From Blastomonas sp. (GTDB taxonomy: Bacteria > Pseudomonadota > Alphaproteobacteria > Sphingomonadales > Sphingomonadaceae): a stretch of DNA of 64,000 nt. A program made the position numbers and the translations under genes. The notes beneath the pieces are model-generated. The model had not been told where the DNA came from and ran no database searches. It worked only from the letters and a program-made list of their open reading frames with translations. The stretch lies in assembly GCF_030373265.1 (NCBI RefSeq), contig NZ_JAUCZC010000004.1, positions 62,001-126,000 on the forward strand, written 5' to 3'. Below, piece after piece: positions 8,739-17,185 of this stretch; the stretch's first letter is position 1; each line of letters starts with the position of its first letter.

Positions 8739-9494
8739 TTACCGCCCGCCGTTGGCCACGATATCGACTTCGGTCCCGCCATTGGCCATCGGCTTGAGGA
8801 ACAGCACGAAGGCCTGCTCACCCTTGGTGCCGCCCAAGACATGGTCGGCGCCGCGAAGCTCGTATTCGGCCGAATAGCCGCCGCGCCGCGCCTTGGTGTA
8901 ATAGAAATCGACGACGTTCTTGAGCGCCGCCGGGGTGGTGAAATTGACAACGCGGATGTTGCACTGGCCCTTGTCGACGCCGGCAGCCTCCTTGACGTTG
9001 GCGCGCGGATAGACCGCGAAGTCGGCGGGCATGCGGTTGGCCCAGCCCATCGCGTAGTCGAGCTTGCCGGTGCATGCGCCGGTCTGCTGCGCCGCCTTGG
9101 CGCCAAGGGTGCTGCCCTGGTTGCAATCCTTGCACTCTTCAGCAGCGACCTTTTTGGGTTCGGGGGCCTTCATCAGGCCGCGCGGGCCGATCGCAGCGGC
9201 AGCGGCCTTCTGGACCGCAGCCAGCTGACCCTTGGGCACGCTCGCGGACGGCACCGATCCATCGCTGCCTTCGCCCAAAACAGCGTTGCGGTTGGACTTG
9301 TCGACCAGATCGGGATCGACCAGGATCTGGTCTTCCAGCGCGCCCTTCATCGCGGGGTCGGCCGCGTCCTCGAGCAAGGCGGCGTCCTCATTCTGCGCGG
9401 CCGTGTCATCGCCCCGCTGGCAGGCGACCAGCACCAGAGTGGCGGCGCCCAGCGCCAGCAGGTTGCGCGACATCGCGAAGGAACGAAGTGCCAT
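8739..9494 (-). CDS. Predicted lipoprotein of unknown function
   Basis: A 251-residue protein with a lipoprotein signal: basic start, hydrophobic core and lipobox L-V-A-C near residue 25. The region after the lipid Cys is acidic and low-complexity. The C-terminal half looks folded. It has a C-K-D-C pair and an A-C-T-G-K-L-D-Y block, followed by mixed alpha/beta sequence ending in V-A-N-G-G-R. I do not recognise the family. I chose the ATG at 9494, which has AGGAC about 7 bases upstream. The frame could extend 7 codons further. No operon partner is evident. Confidence 0.8.
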   Translation of the reverse strand: MALRSFAMSRNLLALGAATLVLVACQRGDDTAAQNEDAALLEDAADPAMKGALEDQILVDPDLVDKSNRNAVLGEGSDGSVPSASVPKGQLAAVQKAAAAAIGPRGLMKAPEPKKVAAEECKDCNQGSTLGAKAAQQTGACTGKLDYAMGWANRMPADFAVYPRANVKEAAGVDKGQCNIRVVNFTTPAALKNVVDFYYTKARRGGYSAEYELRGADHVLGGTKGEQAFVLFLKPMANGGTEVDIVANGGR

Positions 9495-9661
9495 GGCGGA
9501 AGTCCTCATCATCAAACAAATGCCAGTCCTTCTAGGACAAGGCTCTTAGCATTCTGTTAGCCATGCCCCTGTCAGCGCAAGACTGTCCCGGCAAAAGAGG
9601 GTTAATCCCGAGGCTTTCAGCCTTCCACCTGTCCCAAAGCGGGAATCGGCTGCAAGCCGTT

Positions 9662-10216
9662 TCAGTATCGGACAAATTTCTTGCGGTTTTCCTGCCACTG
9701 CGCCTTCGACTGGCCATAACAATCGACGGGATGATCCTGATACGGCTCGGGCAACCGGGTCGGGCCCTGGTTGACCGACCCCAATCGCTCCGCGAGCGCT
9801 ATCGAAGCGGTATTTTCGGGATCGATGGTGTGGATGACATTGTCCCATCCGAGCAGATCGAACGCGTAATCGATCGTCGCGACGGCGGCTTCGAGCGCGT
9901 AACCCTTGCCTGCATGGCTGCGCAGCACGCCCCAGCCCACTTCTTCACCCGGCCAGCCATCGGGATACCACGGGCCGATCCGGCCGATCCACTCGCCGGT
10001 GTCGCGGGTGATCAGCGAGAACATGGCATAGCCCCGGATGTGCCACGCTCCCGCCATCGCACAGAGCCCGCGCCAAGCCACGGCGCGCGGCTGCACCCCG
10101 CCCAGATAGCGCATCGTCTCTTCGTCGGCGGAAAATTCGGCCCAGCCCTCGAAATCTTCAGGCCCCGGCGGGCGCAGGATGAGGCGTTGGGTCACCAGTA
10201 TCGGTCCGTTGATCAT
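9662..10216 (-). CDS. GNAT acetyltransferase, RimJ/RimL-like
   Basis: A 184-residue GNAT family enzyme that should transfer acetyl from acetyl-CoA to an amine. It begins with T-x-R-L-I-L-R-P, typical of the RimJ/RimL group. The acetyl-CoA motif A region reads G-W-G-V-L-R-S-H-A-G-K-G-Y-A-L-E-A, with the R/Q-x-x-G-x-G/A-type loop partly changed to S-H-A-G-K-G. The later I-D-P-E-N-T-A-S-I-A-L-A-E-R-L-G block matches the family. The substrate cannot be told. It stands alone on the minus strand. Confidence 0.85.
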   Translation of the reverse strand: MINGPILVTQRLILRPPGPEDFEGWAEFSADEETMRYLGGVQPRAVAWRGLCAMAGAWHIRGYAMFSLITRDTGEWIGRIGPWYPDGWPGEEVGWGVLRSHAGKGYALEAAVATIDYAFDLLGWDNVIHTIDPENTASIALAERLGSVNQGPTRLPEPYQDHPVDCYGQSKAQWQENRKKFVRY

Positions 10217-10298
10217 GCCATTTGCTCCCGCGAGTTTTTTGCACGCCGGGGATAGGCAGCGCCGCGCCGCTTGGCAAGCTGTGCTCCCGAAACGCGAA

Positions 10299-10328
10299 AC
10301 CCCTCCCCGCCTTGCAGCGGAGAGGGGT
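10299..10328 (-). terminator. Terminator-like hairpin downstream of the glycine-zipper gene
   Basis: A 12-bp stem with one mismatch around a 6-base loop, 45 bases past the stop of the minus-strand gene at 10374. Only a short T-run follows on the minus strand, so termination is possible but not certain. Its CCCCTCCCC core resembles the family C repeats. Confidence 0.4.
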
Positions 10329-10373
10329 CTCCCCGTTCACCTCGCCCTGAAGAAGGGCGTGGGCGAAAGCTGG

Positions 10374-10856
10374 TTAGCGGCAGCTGTAGCCGTTGTTGCC
10401 ACCGCGATCGATCGTCCGACCAAGCAGCGCACCACCGATGCCGCCGATGATTGCGCCGACGGTGCGGTCACCGCGTCCTGCAATCTCGTTGCCGGCCAAG
10501 GCGCCGACTGCGCCGCCGATCAGCAGACCGGTGGTGCCGTTGTCACGGCGGCAGTAGGTGCGGCCATCGTTACCGCGCCAGGACTGGCCGTTCCAGCCGC
10601 GCACCGGACGACGGTCGTAGCGATCGTTGTACTGGTTGTTGTAGCCGCGATTGCCGTAACGGTTGTTGTCATAGCCGCGACGCTGCCAGTCGTTGTCATA
10701 GCCACGGCGATACTGATGCGCGGTAGGCGCTTCATACGTCATGCCATAAGCAGCAGCGGCGCTGGGCGCGGAATGGGGCAACGGAGCCGCCATCGCGGGG
10801 GCTGCGGAAAGGGTGACTGCACCGGCAGCGGCAGCAGCAATAAGAAACTTCTTCAT
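10374..10856 (-). CDS. Secreted glycine-zipper 2TM-type protein
   Basis: A 160-residue envelope protein. The Sec signal peptide ends at A-P-A-M-A-A. The middle section (residues 45-85) is rich in Arg, Tyr, Asn and Asp, with repeated R-G-Y-D-N and Y-N-N-Q-Y-N-D-R units. The C-terminal 55 residues hold two glycine-zipper stretches, G-L-L-I-G-G-A-V-G-A-L-A-G and G-A-I-I-G-G-I-G-G-A-L-L-G, which can form paired hydrophobic helices (glycine zipper 2TM, Rick_17kDa_Anti-like). A single Cys pair near the end could form a disulfide. Start has GGGAG upstream. Function is unknown. Confidence 0.8.
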   Translation of the reverse strand: MKKFLIAAAAAGAVTLSAAPAMAAPLPHSAPSAAAAYGMTYEAPTAHQYRRGYDNDWQRRGYDNNRYGNRGYNNQYNDRYDRRPVRGWNGQSWRGNDGRTYCRRDNGTTGLLIGGAVGALAGNEIAGRGDRTVGAIIGGIGGALLGRTIDRGGNNGYSCR

Positions 10857-11025
10857 AATCTGTCTCCCTAGAGACCGGGCAGCGCTGATTCGCCATCCGT
10901 TGTGTTCATGTTTAAGGGAGCGAAGGTGAACGGATTGTGGAAGGGCCGTTCATCGAACAGCAGGGTTTGGTGAACGGCAGAGTTTCAATCGAATTGGCGT
11001 AGGAAGTTAAACAGAAGCCAGCTTC

Positions 11026-11105
11026 GTCACCCCCGCGAACGCGGGGGTCCCGCTTTCGAGCCGACGGCAGTGAAATAGCGGGATTCCCGCGTTCGCGGGA
11101 ATGAC
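11026..11105. repeat. Family A intergenic palindrome, copy 2
   Basis: The same 80-base design as the copy at 8623: GTCACCCCCGCG...CCCGCTTTC on the left and AGCGGGATTCCCGCG...GAATGAC on the right. It lies in the 297-base gap between the glycine-zipper gene and the MDR dehydrogenase, 48 bases past the latter's stop. The rest of that gap shows only an unassigned run with several GTGAACGG/CCGTTCA elements near 10940-10975. Confidence 0.85.
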
Positions 11106-11153
11106 GGGGCGGCGGACAGGGGAGGTCCCCCTGCCCGCCCGCACCCGAAACGC

Positions 11154-12287
11154 TTACTTCTGCGGGCAGATCAGGAACTTTTCGCCCGTAGACTTTGCAT
11201 TGTACCGCGCGACGACATCGGCCTGCAGCGCCTGCACGAGCGACAGTTCGTCGGTGTAGTGGCTGGCAAAGGTGGTCTTCAGCTCGTCCGCCACCCGCGC
11301 GCGCAGGCGCTGGGCAACATCGCCGCCGGCCTTGGCGAGGAAGTTGGGGAGCAGCCAGCCGCCGACGCCCCACGCCATGCCATAGCCGCGGTTGAGCGTG
11401 GTCGCCGAGGTATCGAGCCCGCCGTAGAGATAGACCTGCTTGTGCTTGACCGATCCGTAGATGCTGTATGCCCCTGGCGTACGCGCCGCAGCCGCCTCCA
11501 TTGCGCTGAGGATCGTCGAGGCGAGCGTGCCACCGCCGGTAGCATCAAACGCCAGCGTCGCGCCGGTGGCATGGATCGCATCGGTCAGCTCGGCCATGAA
11601 GTTGTCGCTGCTCGAATCGACGACATGTTTCGCGCCCATCCCGCGCAGCAGCTCGGCCTGTTCGGGCTTGCGGACGATGTTGACCAGCTCGACCCCATCG
11701 GCCTGACAGATGCGGTTGAGCATCTGTCCGAGGTTCGACGCAGCAGCAGTGTGGACCAAAGCGGTATGGTCTTCCATTCGCATCGTCTCGACCATCGACA
11801 AGGCGGTCAGCGGGTTGACGAAGCACGAAGCGCCATCGCGCGCGGTGTGGCCTTCCTTGAGCGGCAGGCACATCATCGCAGGCGCCAGACGGTACTGCGC
11901 ATACATGCCGCCGCCCATCACCGCGACGACCTTGCCCATCAGGCTCTGCGCATAGTCACCCGACCCGGCGGCAACGACCGTGCCCGCACCTTCGTTACCG
12001 ACCGAAAGCGGCTGGCCGACCCGTGCCTTCATCACGCCCATGCCCTGCGGCGTGACGGGAGCGGTCAGTTTGGTGTGCGCGCCGCTGCCCGATGACGTCG
12101 CCTTGGCCATGCTCGCCCAGCCGAACATCACGCCCTGGTCGGACGGATTGATCGGGGTCGCCTCGACGCGGATCACCACTTCGTCGGGACCGGGAACGGG
12201 CATGGGCTTTTCGACCAGCTCCATGGTCAGTTCGCCTTCGGCGCTGACGGTGGAGATCATCTGCAGATAGCTTTGGGGAAGGGTCAT
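11154..12287 (-). CDS. Zinc-type (MDR superfamily) alcohol dehydrogenase/quinone reductase-like
   Basis: A 377-residue medium-chain dehydrogenase/reductase. The N-terminal GroES-like domain includes P-x-P-G-P-D-E-V-V-I-R-V and G-N-E-G-A-G-T-V-V. The Rossmann domain follows with an A-A-A-S-N-L-G-Q-M-L nucleotide loop in place of the usual G-x-G-x-x-G. I do not see the Cys/His zinc ligand set of true alcohol dehydrogenases, so it is more like the quinone oxidoreductase branch. Substrate is unknown. I chose the ATG at 12287 because the upstream part of the open frame is antisense to rluE. It is divergent from rluE with 97 bases between. Confidence 0.85.
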   Translation of the reverse strand: MTLPQSYLQMISTVSAEGELTMELVEKPMPVPGPDEVVIRVEATPINPSDQGVMFGWASMAKATSSGSGAHTKLTAPVTPQGMGVMKARVGQPLSVGNEGAGTVVAAGSGDYAQSLMGKVVAVMGGGMYAQYRLAPAMMCLPLKEGHTARDGASCFVNPLTALSMVETMRMEDHTALVHTAAASNLGQMLNRICQADGVELVNIVRKPEQAELLRGMGAKHVVDSSSDNFMAELTDAIHATGATLAFDATGGGTLASTILSAMEAAAARTPGAYSIYGSVKHKQVYLYGGLDTSATTLNRGYGMAWGVGGWLLPNFLAKAGGDVAQRLRARVADELKTTFASHYTDELSLVQALQADVVARYNAKSTGEKFLICPQK

Positions 12288-12384
12288 GATTTCAAGCCTC
12301 TCGATTATGATTGGTGTGCGATGCCCCCATGTGCCAAGCCTTGGACAACATTGCCACCCATTCACCGCAGAAAGTCGCTTACCC

Positions 12385-12924
12385 GTGTCCCGGCTCATCC
12401 TGTTCAACAAACCTTATGGCGTCATCTGCCAGTTCAGCAGGGATGGTGACCGGCCGACACTGGCGGACTTTATCGACGTTCCCGGCGTGTACCCGGCAGG
12501 ACGGCTCGATCATGACAGCGAAGGGCTGGTGCTGCTCACCGCCGATGGCCGGTTGCAGGCGCGCATCGCCGACCCGAAGTTCAAGATGGCCAAGACCTAC
12601 TCGGTGCAGGTCGAAGGCACCATTACCGACGAGGCGCTTGCGGCGTTGCGCAAGGGGGTACAGCTCAAGGATGGGGTGACCCGCCCCGCCGAAGCCGACC
12701 GCATAGATGACCCGGAGCTATGGCCGCGCGATCCACCGGTGCGCTTCCGCAAGACCGTCACCGACGGCTGGATCAGTCTGACGATCCGCGAGGGCCGCAA
12801 CCGCCAGGTCCGGCGGATGACCGCCGCGGTGGGCTTTCCGACCTTGCGGCTGGTGCGTCAGGCGGTGGGGCCGTGGTCGATCGAGGGACTGCCACCGGGC
12901 CACTGGCGCGCGGTGGACGTCTGA
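12385..12924 (+). CDS. rluE: 23S rRNA pseudouridine synthase, RluE/RsuA family
   Basis: A 179-residue RsuA-family pseudouridine synthase. It starts with L-I-L-F-N-K-P-Y-G-V and carries the catalytic Asp in G-R-L-D-H-D-S-E-G-L-V-L-L-T. The C-terminal R-E-G-R-N-R-Q-V-R-R-M block is typical. It lacks the N-terminal S4 domain, as does E. coli RluE, which modifies U2457 of 23S rRNA. The start is most likely the GTG at 12385, just before the conserved block; the frame upstream is not conserved. Its stop abuts the roxA stop, with TGATCA shared across the two strands. Confidence 0.85.
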   Translation: MSRLILFNKPYGVICQFSRDGDRPTLADFIDVPGVYPAGRLDHDSEGLVLLTADGRLQARIADPKFKMAKTYSVQVEGTITDEALAALRKGVQLKDGVTRPAEADRIDDPELWPRDPPVRFRKTVTDGWISLTIREGRNRQVRRMTAAVGFPTLRLVRQAVGPWSIEGLPPGHWRAVDV

Positions 12925-14079
12925 TCAGGCGTCCTCGTCCTCGTCGAGGAATGCCAGGCTGCCCATGTTGCACAGCTCCAGCAGCAGTTCGCACGCCGCA
13001 TCGCTCATGACTTCGACCGTGAGGCTGTCGTTGGCGCAGATCGCCTCGGCGATCGCCGAGGTGTCTTTGCTGCACTCGAAGGTCTCGCCGTCGACGAACA
13101 GCACCAGCGTATCGCCACCCTCGCGCACAAAGGCAAACCGGCTCGCGGGGTTACGCTGCAACTCCAGCCCCTGCCCGATGGCGTCGCGGATATCGTCCAG
13201 GCCCAGCGGCTCTTCTGGACGCCAGTCGATGTCGGCATATTTGCGTGTGCTGCTGAAGGCGCCGAACCAGCGCGCAAACCGCTGCCGGTCGCCCAGCGCC
13301 TCGATCATCATCGCGCGCAACTGTTCTAGCGCCTCCGCACCGATCTCGCCGGGGTTGGCCTGAACCGCTAGCCCAGGGTCGGAATACCGGTCGTCGTCGC
13401 TCATGTCCTCGAGCAAATGATCGCTCCAGTCGCCGATCAGTTCGGCACGCGAAGGCGCGCGAAAGCCGATCGACAATGTCATGCAATCATCCCCCATAGC
13501 GATGCCGTTGTGCGAAATGCCGGGCGGAACATAGAGCATGTCGCCGGGCTCGAGCACGAACTCCTCGGTCCCGACAAAATCACGCAGCAGCTTGAGGTCG
13601 CCATGCGGCAGCAACGGGCTGGTCTCGTTGCACGCCGCGCCGATCTGCCAGCGCCGCCGCCCCTGCCCCTGGATCAGGAAAACGTCATACTGGTCGAAAT
13701 GCGGCCCGACCCCCCCGCCGTCGCTCGCAAAGCTGACCATCACGTCATCAATCCGCCAGTTGGGCACGAAGCGGAACTGCGCCAGCAATGCCGCAACCTC
13801 GGGCACATGATGATCGACCGCCTGCACCAGCAGCGTCCACGGCGTCGCTCCCAGCGAAGCAAAGCGATCTTCGGCCAGCGGCCCATGCTCGACCGCCCAT
13901 CCTGCATCGACCGTCTGCTCGATCAGCCGCGACTCCACCTGCGGCTCGCAGGCCAGCCCGGCGAGCTCGTCGGCCTCGACCGGGCACGCCCAGTCATCCC
14001 ACGGATTGCGGATCAGCAGCGGCTTGCGCTGCCAATGGGTGGCGAGGAACTGCGCGGGATCAAAATGGGCAAGCTTCAT
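12925..14079 (-). CDS. roxA: Ribosomal protein uL16 arginine hydroxylase (JmjC/cupin oxygenase)
   Basis: A 384-residue JmjC-type 2-oxoglutarate/Fe(II) oxygenase like E. coli YcfD/RoxA, which hydroxylates an Arg of ribosomal protein L16. The N-terminus F-L-A-T-H-W-Q-R-K-P-L-L-I-R matches the family. The metal motif is H-F-D-Q-Y-D-V-F-L-I-Q (H-x-D), with a later His in P-P-G-I-S-H-N-G. The C-terminal winged-helix part is acidic. It follows the secreted protein and pspF genes on the minus strand at a 41-base distance. It is convergent with rluE, another ribosome modifier, with no spacer. Confidence 0.85.
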   Translation of the reverse strand: MKLAHFDPAQFLATHWQRKPLLIRNPWDDWACPVEADELAGLACEPQVESRLIEQTVDAGWAVEHGPLAEDRFASLGATPWTLLVQAVDHHVPEVAALLAQFRFVPNWRIDDVMVSFASDGGGVGPHFDQYDVFLIQGQGRRRWQIGAACNETSPLLPHGDLKLLRDFVGTEEFVLEPGDMLYVPPGISHNGIAMGDDCMTLSIGFRAPSRAELIGDWSDHLLEDMSDDDRYSDPGLAVQANPGEIGAEALEQLRAMMIEALGDRQRFARWFGAFSSTRKYADIDWRPEEPLGLDDIRDAIGQGLELQRNPASRFAFVREGGDTLVLFVDGETFECSKDTSAIAEAICANDSLTVEVMSDAACELLLELCNMGSLAFLDEDEDA

Positions 14080-14120
14080 CCGCGTCCCTTTTCAGCCGAT
14101 CGCCGCCGCGTCCAGCCCTT

Positions 14121-14936
14121 TCAGCTGCGTGTCTGCGGATCGGGCTGTTCGACATATTCCAGCCTGCCCTTGTGCGCGGTCCACATGTCCTTGCTCTGAA
14201 AGATGATCGCCAGTGGGAACGGCACCGTCCGACTGAGAAAGGCATGGATTTCCGTGGGCTGGTCGTCCAGCAGATGGTTCATGACGAATGCTGCCGCGCC
14301 CTTTTTCGGCGGGGGTATCGTCAGGCAGCTGTTGGTGAACTTGCGGTGGCTCGAAAGCTGGTTATCGCTGTCGAAATCGAAACGGTAATGGCCCCCCGCC
14401 GAGACATATCCGGTCCTTATCTGCGGCGTCATGACATAGACGGAAACCTTGCCGCTTGAATCCGGCGGCAGCACGACGGTATTGGGCCGGACGTTAGCAC
14501 ACAGACCCAGTTGGTTGGACGCAGCATATTCCAGCGCAGTCTCGCGCGCGGCGATCATGCGCATCGCTGTGGCGGACAGCGGGCTGCCGTTATCCGCGGT
14601 CAGACGCACGACCGAATTGTCGGTGCCCATGCTATAGGATCGAAACGCAACCAGTCCACTGGCCGAGGTGGCGTAATAGATCGCGCGCAGCCGTCCGTCA
14701 GGATCGGGCACCACGATATAGCCGCGCAGCGACGGGTTGGCCGACACATCGACATCTTTCAGGAATGCATCGGTGCTGTGCCAGGCGGCCTGATCATAGG
14801 CATAGATCTGCGCGCCCCTGTCTTCGGCCAGCTTCGCGGCGTCGATGCTGGACTGGCTCGGCATTGCAAGCACCGCAGCGGGCATGCAGGCAAGGCTGGC
14901 AGAGATAATAGCAGTCCTGAAAAGCAGCCTCAACAT
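14121..14936 (-). CDS. Secreted protein of unknown function, pspF operon
   Basis: A 271-residue exported protein with a Sec signal peptide (hydrophobic residues 5-22, cleavage near V-L-A-M). The mature part is mixed alpha/beta, with two Cys (in L-C-A-N and S-C-L-T) that could pair. It holds a Y-R-F-D-F-D-S-D-N motif and an I-P-P-P-K-K-G segment. I do not recognise the family. It lies 12 bases after pspF and 41 before roxA, so it should be transcribed with pspF. That makes an envelope-stress role possible, by position only. Confidence 0.75.
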   Translation of the reverse strand: MLRLLFRTAIISASLACMPAAVLAMPSQSSIDAAKLAEDRGAQIYAYDQAAWHSTDAFLKDVDVSANPSLRGYIVVPDPDGRLRAIYYATSASGLVAFRSYSMGTDNSVVRLTADNGSPLSATAMRMIAARETALEYAASNQLGLCANVRPNTVVLPPDSSGKVSVYVMTPQIRTGYVSAGGHYRFDFDSDNQLSSHRKFTNSCLTIPPPKKGAAAFVMNHLLDDQPTEIHAFLSRTVPFPLAIIFQSKDMWTAHKGRLEYVEQPDPQTRS

Positions 14937-14948
14937 CCGAAAACCTCC

Positions 14949-16004
14949 CTAACCCAGCAGATCGTGCTTCTTCAGGCAGTGGCGCAATTGGTCGTAACTC
15001 AGGCCGAGGGCCTTGGCGGTTTGGCGCTGGTTGTAGCGGTGGCGGGCGAGCGCGGCCTGGAGGATGCGTTTTTCGTGTGCGTCGACCGCGCCGCGCAGAT
15101 CGTCCACCGCATCGAAATTGAGCGTCTGGTCGAGCGTTGCGCGCACGCCCGAATCCGCCAGCGCGGCATCGATCACCTCGTCGCACGGGGATGCGGCTGC
15201 GGCGGCAGGGCGTTTCGACGGCTGCGGCTTCCACGGCGATTCGAACGGGTCGAAGACGATATGATCCACCGCGCGGTCAGGGTCGTCCCAGCGATAGACA
15301 GCGCGTTCGACGACGTTGCGCAGTTCGCGGACATTGCCCGGCCAGCTGTGCCGCTTCATCGCCTCGGTCGCCATCGCGCCGAAGCCGGGCCAGTCTGCCC
15401 AGTCGAGCTCGGCGGCCATGCGCCGCCCGAAGAAATCGGCGAGCACCATCACATCGCCCTCGCGCACCCGCAAGGGAGGCAGCGTCACCACCTCGAACGA
15501 CAGCCGGTCGAGAAGATCGGCGCGGAAGCGGCCCTGGTCGACCAGTTCGGGCAGATGTTCATTGGTCGCCGCGACGATGCGGACATCGACCTTGATCGCG
15601 CGCGACGATCCGATGCGGGTGATCTCGCCATATTCGACCGCGCGCAGCAGCCGCTCCTGCGCAGCCGAACTCAAGGTCGCCAGCTCATCGAGGAACAAGG
15701 TGCCGCCATCGGCCTCCTCGAACCGCCCCTGCCGCGCGCGCGTCGCGCCGGTGAAGGCGCCTGCCTCGTGGCCGAACAGCTCGGCCTCGATCAGCGTCTC
15801 GGGAAGCGCCGCGCAGTTCAAGGTGATCAGGGGCCCATCCCATCGCGAGGACAGGCGGTGGAGGCGCTCGGCGATCAGCTCCTTGCCGGTGCCGCGCTCG
15901 CCGATGACCAGCACCGGGCGGTTGAGCATGGCCGCGCGGCTGGCGCGTTCAACCGCGTCCAGAAACGCGCCGGATTCCCCGATGAACTGACTGCCCCGTT
16001 CCAT
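14949..16004 (-). CDS. pspF: Sigma-54 activator of the phage-shock operon
   Basis: A 351-residue bacterial enhancer-binding protein with no regulatory receiver domain, as expected for PspF. The AAA+ domain carries Walker A G-E-R-G-T-G-K-E at residues 35-42 and the sigma-54 contact loop G-A-F-T-G-A at 82-87. Walker B reads G-G-T-L-F-L-D-E-L, and R-x-D-L-L-x-R-L-S-F supplies the arginine finger region. The C-terminal Fis-type helix-turn-helix reads R-Y-N-Q-R-Q-T-A-K-A-L-G-L-S-Y. In E. coli PspA binds this domain and inhibits it. It is divergent from the psp operon, whose sigma-54 promoter lies 100 bases away. I used the ATG at 16004 because it fits the family. Confidence 0.93.
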   Translation of the reverse strand: MERGSQFIGESGAFLDAVERASRAAMLNRPVLVIGERGTGKELIAERLHRLSSRWDGPLITLNCAALPETLIEAELFGHEAGAFTGATRARQGRFEEADGGTLFLDELATLSSAAQERLLRAVEYGEITRIGSSRAIKVDVRIVAATNEHLPELVDQGRFRADLLDRLSFEVVTLPPLRVREGDVMVLADFFGRRMAAELDWADWPGFGAMATEAMKRHSWPGNVRELRNVVERAVYRWDDPDRAVDHIVFDPFESPWKPQPSKRPAAAAASPCDEVIDAALADSGVRATLDQTLNFDAVDDLRGAVDAHEKRILQAALARHRYNQRQTAKALGLSYDQLRHCLKKHDLLG

Positions 16005-16104
16005 GCACCAAGAGATAGTGCAGAATCCCAACCTATGGCAATCCTAACCAACAGCTCCGCCGCCAGAATTTCGCAAAACCCTGTTTTTTCGATGTTTTTT
16101 GAAT

Positions 16105-16120
16105 TGGCACGCACCCTGCA
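16105..16120 (+). promoter_or_regulatory. Sigma-54 promoter of the psp operon
   Basis: TGGCAC, five bases, then CTGCA. GG (16106-16107) and GC (16118-16119) are 10 bases apart, which is the sigma-54 -24/-12 spacing, with one mismatch from TGGCACN5TTGCA. Transcription should start near 16131. The divergent pspF gene is the obvious activator; its upstream binding sites should lie between 16005 and 16090 but I cannot define them. Confidence 0.88.
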
Positions 16121-16166
16121 ATGCTTCTGACAACACCGACACACAGCGGTAAAAGGGAGAAAGCCA

Positions 16167-16367
16167 GTGCGTTACGCGAACCAGACCAACGATCAGACGA
16201 CGCAGGAAGACAGTGTCTTCAAGTCCACTCTGGTCACCACGGTCGCAGCGCTGATGCTGGTCACCACGCTGTTTGTCACCGCCTTCGCCAGCATCGAGGC
16301 AGCCGCCTCGCCCGCCCGTCACGGGCTCGATGCCGGCAAAATGGTTTCCGTCCGGTATCTTGCCTGA
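16167..16367 (+). CDS. Small membrane/exported protein, first gene of psp operon
   Basis: A 66-residue protein starting at GTG with GGGAG about 8 bases upstream, 36 bases past the predicted sigma-54 start site. A polar N-terminus (residues 1-19) is followed by one hydrophobic segment, residues 20-45. A short tail follows with A-A-A-S-P-A, which could be a signal-peptidase site. I do not recognise it. It is the first gene under the sigma-54 promoter and is cut off from pspA by a hairpin at 16374-16412. A role in membrane stress is inferred from position. Confidence 0.7.
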   Translation: MRYANQTNDQTTQEDSVFKSTLVTTVAALMLVTTLFVTAFASIEAAASPARHGLDAGKMVSVRYLA

Positions 16368-16373
16368 CGGATT

Positions 16374-16412
16374 TGGCCGGGACGCTTACCCCCCCTTGCC
16401 CCGTCCCGGCCA
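16374..16412 (+). terminator. Terminator-like hairpin between the first psp gene and pspA
   Basis: An 11-bp perfect stem TGGCCGGGACG/CGTCCCGGCCA with a 17-base C-rich loop, followed by ATCTCTTTTATT. It lies 7 bases after the small gene's stop and 82 bases before pspA. It could act as a partial terminator that sets the ratio of the small protein to PspA, or as a 3' end stabiliser. Confidence 0.6.
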
Positions 16413-16494
16413 ATCTCTTTTATTCACCCGGCAAAAGGGGGTATGTTGGATCCTGATCAGATCGACTGACCTTTAGAAGAACGGAGTTTTCGCC

Positions 16495-17181
16495 ATGGGT
16501 ATTTTCTCTCGAACCCGCGACATCATCGCCGCCAATGTTACCGAGCTGCTCGACAAGGCCGAAGACCCGGCGAAGATGATCCGCATGATCATCCTCGAGA
16601 TGGAGGAAACCCTGGTCGAAGTCCGCGCCTCGGCTGCGCGCACCATCGCCGACCAGAAGGAAATGAAGCGCCATGTGAGCAAGCTGGAACAGCTGCAGGC
16701 CGACTGGACCGACAAGGCCGAACTCGCCTTGTCCAAGGACCGCGAAGACCTCGCCCGCGCCGCTTTGCTCGAGAAGAAGAAAGCCGCCGATATGGCCGAC
16801 CAGCTCAATGTCGAAATCAACGTGCTCGATGACGCATTGCGCGCCTCGGAGCAGGACATCGCCAAGCTGCAGGCCAAACTGCGTGAAGCCCGGATGCGCC
16901 AGAACAACATCATGAGCCGTCTGGAAAGCGCCGAGAACCGCGTCAAGCTGCGCACGATGTACAATGGCGACAAGGTCCGCGAAGCGTTCAGCCGCTTCGA
17001 CCTGCTCGAGCGCCGCGTCGATATGGCCGAAGGCCGCGCCGATGCGCTGGGCATGGCCGAAGACGAACGCAAGGTTCTGGGCCAGCGCAACCTCGACGAC
17101 GAGTTCGCTGCTCTGGCGGGCTCCGACAAGGTCGACGAAGAGCTTGAGGCGATGAAACGCGCCTTGAAGAAGGAGGGCTGA
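16495..17181 (+). CDS. pspA: Phage shock protein A
   Basis: A 228-residue PspA/IM30 protein, the same size as the family norm of about 222. It is nearly all helical, with the amphipathic start G-I-F-S-R-T-R-D-I-I-A-A-N and the conserved D-P-x-K-M-I-R-x-M-I-x-E-M-E block. A long coiled coil runs through residues 25-190. PspA-family proteins form ESCRT-III-like assemblies on damaged inner membrane, and in enterobacteria also hold PspF inactive. GGAG lies 8 bases before the ATG. pspB follows 4 bases after the stop. Confidence 0.95.
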   Translation: MGIFSRTRDIIAANVTELLDKAEDPAKMIRMIILEMEETLVEVRASAARTIADQKEMKRHVSKLEQLQADWTDKAELALSKDREDLARAALLEKKKAADMADQLNVEINVLDDALRASEQDIAKLQAKLREARMRQNNIMSRLESAENRVKLRTMYNGDKVREAFSRFDLLERRVDMAEGRADALGMAEDERKVLGQRNLDDEFAALAGSDKVDEELEAMKRALKKEG

Positions 17182-17185
17182 TCCG

